DNA of 64,000 nucleotides from Gracilimonas tropica DSM 19535 (GTDB lineage: Bacteria; Bacteroidota; Rhodothermia; Balneolales; Balneolaceae): contig NZ_AQXG01000004.1 of the NCBI RefSeq assembly GCF_000375425.1, forward strand, positions 62,001-126,000, in the 5' to 3' direction. The notes under the pieces were generated by a model. It saw only the letters and a list, made by a program, of their open reading frames with translations. It searched no databases and was not told where the DNA came from. The translations under genes were made by a program, and so were the position numbers. Shown piece by piece: positions 18,376-24,894 of this stretch. Positions within the stretch are counted from its first letter, which is position 1. Each line of letters opens with the position of its first letter.

Positions 18376-18734
18376 AAAATTATACCTAACAGATCCGTAC
18401 GCTAAAATGAAACATTTGTTGAGATTGTAAACAATTACTCAACCCGGAAGGTTTGATTTTACTGTCATCTTACATTAAAAAAACGTGACCAGTTGTCACT
18501 TATAATTTGTGAAGATGTACATATAATAAATAAAACGGCCTTTATTTGGAGTTCATTGTAATAAAGAAGATATTATTCGTAATGCAAATGTATGGTATGG
18601 ATCAGTATTAGCCTCTTCAGTTTAGTATTTGTTTCCCCTTATAGTTTGTACAACTAACAATAAATACGCGGCAATTTTCAATTATCCTTCCAGGAGTCAA
18701 CAAATTGTCGCAAACATTACAACATTACACAATT
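18376..18734. other. Divergent regulatory region upstream of cold-shock gene 2
   Basis: This 359-base AT-rich spacer holds the promoters of the aspartyl protease (minus) and of cold-shock gene 2 (plus), including the conserved leader block at 18618-18659. I see no additional gene. Confidence 0.6.
18618..18659 (+). promoter_or_regulatory. Conserved cold-shock gene leader/promoter element (copy 2)
   Basis: CAGTTTAGTATTTGTTTCCC, a variable stretch, then GTTTGTACAACTAACA. It matches 14551-14593 with few substitutions and one gap, and ends 75 bases before the ATG at 18735. The sequence between block and gene is much less conserved, which argues for function in the block itself. Confidence 0.6.
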
Positions 18735-18944
18735 ATGGAATACGGTAAAATTAAATGGTTCGATGCACAAAAAGGATTTGGATTCATCGTTCCAGACAAC
18801 GGCGGAAAAGACATCTTTGTTCATCGCAACAATATTGAAAACTTAGGATTTGAAGAAGGCCTTGCAGACGGTGAAGAAGTTGAATTTGAAGTTGAAGAAA
18901 CTCCAAAAGGACTTAGCGCAGTAAGCGTATCCCGAGTCGGATAA
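18735..18944 (+). CDS. Cold-shock protein (CspA family), paralogue 2
   Basis: A 69-residue CspA-type RNA chaperone with RNP1 KGFGFI and RNP2 DIFVH. I start at ATG 18735 because this gives [10 protein letters not shown], colinear with the paralogue at 14689 and of identical length. A TTG 30 bases upstream is in frame but lies in the untranslated leader. Differences from copy 1 are mostly conservative. It has its own conserved leader and terminator. It is followed by lipid-related genes that may share a cold-adaptation role (inference). Confidence 0.97.
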   Translation: MEYGKIKWFDAQKGFGFIVPDNGGKDIFVHRNNIENLGFEEGLADGEEVEFEVEETPKGLSAVSVSRVG

Positions 18945-18966
18945 TTACTTATCTGTTTTTATTTTG

Positions 18967-19000
18967 AAACCCGGTCCTGTTTTCAGGCCGGGTTTTTCTT
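18967..19000 (+). terminator. Rho-independent terminator of cold-shock gene 2
   Basis: The stem AAACCCGG-T-CCTG / CAGG-CCGGGTTT (18967-18979 with 18984-18995, one bulged T) around a TTTT loop is followed by a T-rich tract, 22 bases after the stop. It shows that the reductase gene should start after it, at 19024. Confidence 0.9.
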
Positions 19001-19023
19001 TTTCTACCCTATACAGTTTTGTT

Positions 19024-20226
19024 ATGCCTGAACGAAATTTTGACCTAATACTGATCGGAGCTACCGGTTTCACCGGATCAAGAGCCGTTCAATACTTATC
19101 CGATCATGCCCCCAAAAACCTTAAATGGGGGATAGCAGCCAGAAATCCCGAAAAAATAAAGAATGTAGCAGATCGGCATAATATTGATGAAGACCGTTGT
19201 TTTATTGTTGATACAACGATCCGGGAACAAGTTGAAGCTGTAGCTCAAAAAACACGGATCATACTAACAACTGTTGGGCCTTTTTCACTTTATGGAGAGG
19301 AAGTAATTGCAGCATGTGCCCGGTTGGGCACGCACTATCTTGACATTACGGGCGAAGTTGGGTTCATCAAACAGATGAAAGAAAAGTACAACCAACTTGC
19401 GCAGAACAGTGGTGCTGCCATCATTCCCTTCTCAGGCTTTGACAGTATTCCAGCCGAACTCGCAGCCTTTTCGTTAAGCCGACGGTTTCCGCAAACTCCA
19501 CAGAAATTAGATATAAGAGCACATTATAGTATTAGCGGTGGCTTTAATGGAGGTACTATTGCCACTATGTTGAATAAGTTTGAGTCCGGTGAGTACAAAA
19601 AGATGGGAAACCCGCGCCTGCTCATGGATGGTAAAAAGCAGAAAGTACACCCATCTGACCGAAATAATTTCTTGGGATACGATCGTACCCTACAGCAATG
19701 GTCTGTACCTTTCATCATGAGTGGGATCAACTCAAAAGTAGTTTACAAAACCGCTGAGTGGATGGCTGCACAAGGAAAGCCCTATGCAAAAAGTATCTCC
19801 TACAGCGAGCACATGAATTTAGGGCCATGGTACAATCCAATACCATTCATCGTCATCTCATTATTTCTAATTACGCTTCAGTTGCTCGGATCAAAAAAGT
19901 GGTTCCGTTCACTGATTAAGAAATTTGCTCCGGGTCCCGGCGAAGGACCTTCAGAAGATCAAATCGAAAACGGATTCTTCAAATTGCAGGCATTCGCTAC
20001 AGATCAGGATGGTAAAGCAAGATCTATCCGTATTTCTTATCCAGGCGATCCGGGGAATAAATCGACCATTTTCTTTTTATGTGAAAGCGCATTGCTTTTG
20101 GCAAAACAGCATAGTTTTGCCAAAAAAGGTTTTCTAACCCCGGTTTCTGCATTTGAGGATCTGCTCCTAAATCATTTAAAGGCCAATGGTTTAAGAATTG
20201 AAAGCAGGGATAAAGTTGAAGTTTAA
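19024..20226 (+). CDS. Saccharopine-dehydrogenase-like NAD(P)-dependent reductase
   Basis: Oxidoreductase of 400 residues with an N-terminal Rossmann domain (LILIGATGFTGSRAVQYL, about 8-25; nucleotide loop GATGFTG). The family segments AARNPEKI, TTVGPFSLYGEEVI, CARLGTHYLDITGEVGFI and PFSGFDSIPAEL follow. A hydrophobic segment (about 280-296) suggests membrane association. Relatives include the mycobacterial trans-acting enoyl reductase, which acts on lipid chains, but the reaction here is not proven. I chose ATG 19024. The longer in-frame TTG at 18964 would translate through the preceding terminator. It lies 50 bases from the desaturase gene, probably one operon. Confidence 0.85.
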   Translation: MPERNFDLILIGATGFTGSRAVQYLSDHAPKNLKWGIAARNPEKIKNVADRHNIDEDRCFIVDTTIREQVEAVAQKTRIILTTVGPFSLYGEEVIAACARLGTHYLDITGEVGFIKQMKEKYNQLAQNSGAAIIPFSGFDSIPAELAAFSLSRRFPQTPQKLDIRAHYSISGGFNGGTIATMLNKFESGEYKKMGNPRLLMDGKKQKVHPSDRNNFLGYDRTLQQWSVPFIMSGINSKVVYKTAEWMAAQGKPYAKSISYSEHMNLGPWYNPIPFIVISLFLITLQLLGSKKWFRSLIKKFAPGPGEGPSEDQIENGFFKLQAFATDQDGKARSIRISYPGDPGNKSTIFFLCESALLLAKQHSFAKKGFLTPVSAFEDLLLNHLKANGLRIESRDKVEV

Positions 20227-20276
20227 ATTAAACTACGTACATTTAGGCGATTAAATTTTCAATTAGGAAGGGCTTA

Positions 20277-21377
20277 ATGGCGGTTAATACAGTTACATTC
20301 AACAATAAAACAGACCAGGAATTCAGCAGAACAGTAAAAAAAAGAGTAAAGAAGTATTTTGAGGAGAACAACCTTTCTCAACATGCCAATGCAAAGATGG
20401 TCGTCAAAACCATCTTATTACTTGGCCTTTACTTCGGTGCTTATGCCTTGATCATTTCAGGGCAACTCTCGTTAGGCACTATGTGGGTATTGGCCGCAGT
20501 AATGGGTATTGGCATGGCCGGTATTGGATTTTCGATTTCCCACGATGCACTTCATGGCGCTTACTCATCAAATAAGAACGTAAATTATATCCTCGGACTT
20601 ACCTTCGACCTTGCAGGCGCCAATGGTTACATCTGGAAGATCACCCATAACATTATTCATCATACCTATACCAACATCCATGGGCATGATGAGGATCTGG
20701 AAGTTGCGGCCTTCATAAGATTGTCTCCTCATTCTGAGCATAAACCTATTCATCGTTTTCAGCACATTCTTGCTTTCTTTGCCTATAGTTTTGCTACTTT
20801 TTTCTGGGTCTTCGTAAAAGACTACTGGTACTTCTTCAAGAATCCATTGGGACCTTATGAAAATAAGAATCACCCTCTGAAAGAATGGGTTACCTTAATT
20901 GTTACCAAGGCCATTTACTATGGATATACCATCGCATTACCCCTAATTTTACTTGATATCACCTGGTATCAGTGGCTGATCGGTTTTATGACCCTACACC
21001 TGACAGCCGGTTTTATTCTCGGGATCATTTTTCAGCTTGCACATGTGGTTGAAGAGACCATGCACCCCGAACCAAATGAAGATAACGTCATTGAGAATCA
21101 CTGGGCAATCCATGAAATGATCACCACTAACAATTTTGCCAGAGATAATAAATTGCTTTCATGGTTTATAGGAGGATTGAACTTCCAGATTGAACACCAC
21201 CTTTTTCCTAAAGTTTGCAGTATTCATTATCCGGAAATCAGCCGTATTGTAGAACAAACAGCTGTAGAATTTAATATTCCTTACAACCATCATCCCACAT
21301 TCCGTGAAGCAGTAGCATCTCATTACCGTACGCTGAAAAACTTCGGTGATCCCAATTTTAACTGGCAACAAGCCTAA
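20277..21377 (+). CDS. Fatty-acid desaturase (front-end / acyl-CoA type)
   Basis: Di-iron membrane desaturase of 366 residues that introduces a double bond into membrane acyl chains. The three histidine boxes are visible: HDALH (about 90-94), HNIIHH (about 124-129) and QIEHH (about 303-307). The Gln in the third box is typical of front-end and acyl-lipid desaturases of the delta-5/delta-6 group. Hydrophobic helices flank boxes 1 and 2 (about 40-85) and lie between boxes 2 and 3 (about 160-180, 215-260). It is co-directional with the reductase upstream. Its position after a cold-shock gene suggests a role in low-temperature membrane fluidity. Confidence 0.93.
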   Translation: MAVNTVTFNNKTDQEFSRTVKKRVKKYFEENNLSQHANAKMVVKTILLLGLYFGAYALIISGQLSLGTMWVLAAVMGIGMAGIGFSISHDALHGAYSSNKNVNYILGLTFDLAGANGYIWKITHNIIHHTYTNIHGHDEDLEVAAFIRLSPHSEHKPIHRFQHILAFFAYSFATFFWVFVKDYWYFFKNPLGPYENKNHPLKEWVTLIVTKAIYYGYTIALPLILLDITWYQWLIGFMTLHLTAGFILGIIFQLAHVVEETMHPEPNEDNVIENHWAIHEMITTNNFARDNKLLSWFIGGLNFQIEHHLFPKVCSIHYPEISRIVEQTAVEFNIPYNHHPTFREAVASHYRTLKNFGDPNFNWQQA

Positions 21378-21446
21378 CGAAATTGTTCAATTGAATTGAA
21401 TTTTAAACTGAATGCTTTTACAGAGCTTTACGCTCTTATATCAATT

Positions 21447-21463
21447 TTTTTCAAATTGAAAAA
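21447..21463. promoter_or_regulatory. Perfect 8-bp dyad upstream of M28 peptidase gene
   Basis: TTTTTCAA-A-TTGAAAAA, perfectly symmetric, 47 bases before the M28 peptidase start. A weak 5-bp hairpin (AGAGC / GCTCT) just before it may help terminate the desaturase transcript. Function unknown. Confidence 0.3.
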
Positions 21464-21510
21464 TTATGGTTCCTTACCATTCATAAAATTTTAAATCGCA
21501 CCTAAGTTTT

Positions 21511-22803
21511 ATGAAGTATCGGTTTTTGTTGGTTGCATTTATCATAGCCGGCCTATTTTATTCTGCCTGTTCAACAGAGCCGGAGATCAAAGAAGAGAAT
21601 GTCAGTCGCATTATACAAACCTTGAGTTCGGACAAAATGAAGGGGCGTCATGCCTTTACACCCGAGATCAATGATGCGGCTAATTTTATAGCCGGTGAAT
21701 TTCAAAAGATCGGATTGGCACCGTTGAATGATGAAAATGACTTTTTCCAGGATTTCACCATCTACTCATTGACGCCTTCTGAAACCAAAGTGACAGTCAA
21801 TGGACAAGAACTGAATGATCAGGAATTCTTTGGGATCATTCATGAGGAGGAATTTGAACTCAAAGAGAGTAATTCTTCAATCCGCTACATCTCTGCTAAT
21901 GATTCCTTTCGCGATGCTTTCCGGCAATTTATATCCAATGATGACCACAATATTATTGCCGTAGATAAGGCACATGAAAAATGGTTCCACCGGTACAGAG
22001 GATATTTCAACCGGGCAAACCGAAGTTTTGAACTTGGTGATGAACCGAATGATGTGTTTGTGCTGATTTCAGCCCCTATTCGCTCCTATGATGTTAGCTT
22101 CAAAAACAAATTGGAATCTACCGAGCTTTTCAATGTAGCCGGAATGATTGAAGGCCAAAGAAAAGATGAAATTGTACTTTTTTCAGCCCATTATGATCAC
22201 ATTGGTGTGATCACCCCAATGGATGAAGATTCCATAGCAAATGGCGCGAATGATAATGCCTCAGGAGTAAGTGGAGTGATAGAATTGGCTCGTCACTTTA
22301 GTCAGCAGCCGACTCCCGAGCGAACCATCTATTTTGTTAATTTTACGGCAGAAGAATCCGGAGGTTTTGGGTCTAAGTATTTCTCAAGGTATATAGATCC
22401 GGAAAATATTGTGGCCATGATCAACATCGAAATGATCGGAAAACCTGCTATTGAAGGCCCCGATTCAGGATGGATCACCGGGTTTGAACTTTCAGATCTT
22501 GGCGAAATTCTACAAAATAGTACCCATGATTCCAGTTATGTCTTTTATCCGGATCCCTATCCAAGCCAAAATTTATTCTATCGATCCGATAATGCTCCTT
22601 TTGCGCGGCTTGGGATCCCGGCACACACGATCAGTACCACTCCTATTGACATGGATCAAGATTACCATGGGGTGACCGATGAATTTAAAACGCTTGATAT
22701 TTCTCATGCAACGCATACAATTCAAGCCATTGCAAAAGGGACTCAGGTGATCATTTCAGGAGAAAAGACTCCGACCCGAATCAATCCGGACAGCCTCAGG
22801 TAA
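21511..22803 (+). CDS. M28-family zinc aminopeptidase, lipoprotein
   Basis: Probable outer-membrane-anchored aminopeptidase of 430 residues. The signal ends in a lipobox-like FYSAC (Cys near 20). The di-zinc site is visible as SAHYDHIG (His, Asp), GANDNASGV (bridging Asp), FTAEESGGFGS (catalytic Glu pair), INIEMIGKP (Glu where many relatives have Asp) and, near the end, DYHGVTDEF (final His). The region around 60-170 is a variable insert. It ends six bases from the convergent deiminase-like gene, and I see no terminator hairpin between them. Confidence 0.88.
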   Translation: MKYRFLLVAFIIAGLFYSACSTEPEIKEENVSRIIQTLSSDKMKGRHAFTPEINDAANFIAGEFQKIGLAPLNDENDFFQDFTIYSLTPSETKVTVNGQELNDQEFFGIIHEEEFELKESNSSIRYISANDSFRDAFRQFISNDDHNIIAVDKAHEKWFHRYRGYFNRANRSFELGDEPNDVFVLISAPIRSYDVSFKNKLESTELFNVAGMIEGQRKDEIVLFSAHYDHIGVITPMDEDSIANGANDNASGVSGVIELARHFSQQPTPERTIYFVNFTAEESGGFGSKYFSRYIDPENIVAMINIEMIGKPAIEGPDSGWITGFELSDLGEILQNSTHDSSYVFYPDPYPSQNLFYRSDNAPFARLGIPAHTISTTPIDMDQDYHGVTDEFKTLDISHATHTIQAIAKGTQVIISGEKTPTRINPDSLR

Positions 22804-22808
22804 TTGCG

Positions 22809-23873
22809 CTATTTTATGGGGGCGTACCATGGCAAGGTAATCGAATGAATAGTTCCGCCACCCCAAATAAGATTAGAACAATCGATGGGAATGATTTTTC
22901 TTCCTGGAAAATAAGACTTAAAAAGTCCCATCGCTTTCTGATCATGATGGTGATTGAAGACAGACACTAATACTGCACCGTTGGCAATGTAGAACCCAGT
23001 ATAATTTGCCGGGCCAAATTTTTGATTTTTAACGGCTTTCTCTTCCGTAATTTCAATTTTTGGAAGCGGTAGGGTCACCACATCAAGTTTACCTCCATCC
23101 GATAAAGAGACTGAATTTAAGACACTCAGATTCTCCTGTGATACTTCGTAATACCTATCTTCAGGGTCTTCGGATACCATCGTTAAAACCGTATGATTAT
23201 TCAACCAACGCGTCAACGTCATGCTATCTGCATGACAATTTGAACCATCTGCTTCAATAGCTCTTAACCAAACAACCTGATCAGCTCCTAAAAAACGCTG
23301 TAATGCTGTTTCAATCTTCGTTTTAGAATGCTTATCGTTTCTTTTTTGCCCCATCAGTTTAGATTCCAAAGCAAGAACTATCCCCTCACCGTTTACTTCT
23401 ACATTTCCTGCGCCAATTGAAACCCCGGGATCAACGCTCGAAATTCCAAACTTTTGCGCAATGTATTCGGGCAGTGCATGATCATATCGCATAGAATTAG
23501 ATTCGCCTCTACCGGTGAAGGAATTCTGATGCAGTATCACAAAATTTCCCTGCTCGTCTTTAACAAAAACAGACCCGCTGTTACGCGCCCAAATATTATT
23601 GATCTTTTTTTGATGGATTATGACACGATCAAGATCGATCGCCCTCCCTGATAGCTTTTGCATGACCCGGTTCCGGACATCAAGATTCTCTACAAAAAGA
23701 TGGATCGATTCATAAAAATGAAGTTCTTCTATAATATTACAGTAGACCTCTTCAAGTTTCGTAAGCCGATGTCCGGGCCATGTTTCGGAATTTGATGGCC
23801 AGTGAAGCTGTGTAGCTGTATGTCTCCACCATTCCGCCGGCATAATCCAGCTATTACTGTTACTCACCTTCAC
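22809..23873 (-). CDS. Agmatine-deiminase-like protein lacking the catalytic Cys (probable pseudo-enzyme)
   Basis: A 354-residue member of the peptidyl-arginine-deiminase/agmatine deiminase family, whose active members hydrolyse agmatine to N-carbamoylputrescine. The whole fold is present: MPAEWWRHTATQLHWPSNSE at the N-terminus, GAGNVEVNGEGIVLALES, LRAIEADGSNCHADSMTLTR, and GGGTIHSITLPWY at the C-terminus. In active enzymes the last motif is GGGNIHCITQQ with the nucleophilic Cys. Here that residue is Ser (codon TCG). The WxRDxGP motif is WARNSGS, with Asp changed to Asn. The frame is intact, so it is not a decayed gene. Binding without catalysis, or altered chemistry, is plausible. Confidence 0.85.
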   Translation of the reverse strand: MKVSNSNSWIMPAEWWRHTATQLHWPSNSETWPGHRLTKLEEVYCNIIEELHFYESIHLFVENLDVRNRVMQKLSGRAIDLDRVIIHQKKINNIWARNSGSVFVKDEQGNFVILHQNSFTGRGESNSMRYDHALPEYIAQKFGISSVDPGVSIGAGNVEVNGEGIVLALESKLMGQKRNDKHSKTKIETALQRFLGADQVVWLRAIEADGSNCHADSMTLTRWLNNHTVLTMVSEDPEDRYYEVSQENLSVLNSVSLSDGGKLDVVTLPLPKIEITEEKAVKNQKFGPANYTGFYIANGAVLVSVFNHHHDQKAMGLFKSYFPGRKIIPIDCSNLIWGGGTIHSITLPWYAPIK

Positions 23874-24245
23874 CTTTTTATTTAGGGATTATTTTTCAAA
23901 CAACTTGATATGTGTATGTTTGAAAAGGAATTTCTTTCTAAAGGGAAAATGTAGGGAAAGTATTTGTCAGGATTTTTATAAAAAAACCGGGAAGGTGTTA
24001 GCCCTCCCGGCTTCTTCGTTCCCCGAAGAACTCAATGGCAACATTTAATTGTAATGCCTTTTTATTACTACGAATGTTTGGGGAGAAACAGCTCATTTTA
24101 TTTCTCTTTTTTGTGAGCTCTGTTACCTCATCGTCTTATTGTATGTTAAATCAAATTGATATCTTTAAAAACTTTAACTATATACTCTTTCGAGTTTTCG
24201 GCTATTTAAATAGTTCATATCAAGAGTTAAAGCTGTTTTTAGAAA
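23874..24245. other. Divergent intergenic region with tandem hairpins
   Basis: This 372-base spacer lies between the deiminase-like gene (minus) and the ECF sigma gene (plus). It holds the hairpins described at 23981-24030 and otherwise AT-rich sequence. I see no credible gene: the plus-strand frame entering the sigma gene from 24035 has no family features. Confidence 0.5.
23981..24030 (-). terminator. Tandem hairpins, terminator-like on the minus strand
   Basis: The stem CCGGGA (23987-23992) / TCCCGG (24005-24010), extended by a GG/CC pair, has an A-rich left flank. Read on the minus strand this is a hairpin plus U tract about 105 bases upstream of the deiminase-like start. A second stem, TTCTTCG (24012-24018) / CGAAGAA (24024-24030), is adjacent. 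It could be an attenuator for the deiminase-like gene or the end of an unseen small RNA. Confidence 0.45.
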
Positions 24246-24818
24246 ATGAAGAAAAAAGATGTTACCCAGCTCCTATCAGAATTGAAATCAGGAGAAAACG
24301 GAGCTTATGATAAATTATACCCTTTGATCTACGAAGAGCTTCGCCAACTTGCTTACGGGCACATGAAGTATCAGCCGAACCACACCCTTTCCAAAACCGA
24401 ATTGGTTCATGAAGCCTATCTCAAAATGATCGATCAGTCTCGGATCGAATTCTCTGATAAAAGTCATTTTTTGGCCATCGCTTCAAAATGTATGCGGCAG
24501 ATCCTGATCGATCACGCCCGAAAAAAGAATGCGGAAAAGCGGGGTGGTAAACAAAAAGACCTCACTTACATCGATGAGATCTTCAGCCGTAAAAAACAAA
24601 AAGCCCAGGAACTCATAGATATTGATGCTGCCCTTAATGAATTGGAAAAGCTAAATGAACGCCTTGCAAAAGTGGTAGAAATGCGGTTTTTCGGGGAAAT
24701 GACTATCGATGATACTGCTGAAGCCCTGGGAGTTTCGGAAAGTACGGTCAAAAGAGACTGGATGAAAGCCAGGGGGTGGCTATATAAAGAATTGAAAGGC
24801 CGGTTTGAGGTAGAATAA
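24246..24818 (+). CDS. ECF-like RNA polymerase sigma factor (TIGR02999 type)
   Basis: Alternative sigma factor of 190 residues. The N-terminal half carries region 2 ([20 protein letters not shown], then [17 protein letters not shown] and [20 protein letters not shown]). The C-terminal half carries region 4 ([20 protein letters not shown] and the helix-turn-helix [20 protein letters not shown]). This pattern is the ECF-X6/TIGR02999 group, usually encoded next to a Ser/Thr kinase with TPRs, as here: the kinase starts 76 bases downstream. No anti-sigma factor is present. The partner kinase probably takes that control role. Confidence 0.93.
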   Translation: MKKKDVTQLLSELKSGENGAYDKLYPLIYEELRQLAYGHMKYQPNHTLSKTELVHEAYLKMIDQSRIEFSDKSHFLAIASKCMRQILIDHARKKNAEKRGGKQKDLTYIDEIFSRKKQKAQELIDIDAALNELEKLNERLAKVVEMRFFGEMTIDDTAEALGVSESTVKRDWMKARGWLYKELKGRFEVE

Positions 24819-24894
24819 TTGGACTGTTTTATGCTTTGAAATACGTAATACTATTGGCACGGGATACATTCACAAATAAAAGGACATTTTAATC

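Noticed and set aside
18705-18734. TTG start 30 bases upstream for cold-shock gene 2
   Set aside because: The paralogue begins at the same MEYGK Met and the extra ten residues are unconserved leader.
18964-19023. TTG start at 18964 for the saccharopine-dehydrogenase-like gene
   Set aside because: Those codons lie over the terminator of the cold-shock gene; ATG 19024 gives the conserved Rossmann start.
24035-24310. Plus-strand frame running into the ECF sigma gene from 24035
   Set aside because: It overlaps the sigma factor start by 65 bases in another frame, has no family features, and crosses an AT-rich leader. The composition looks like chance.
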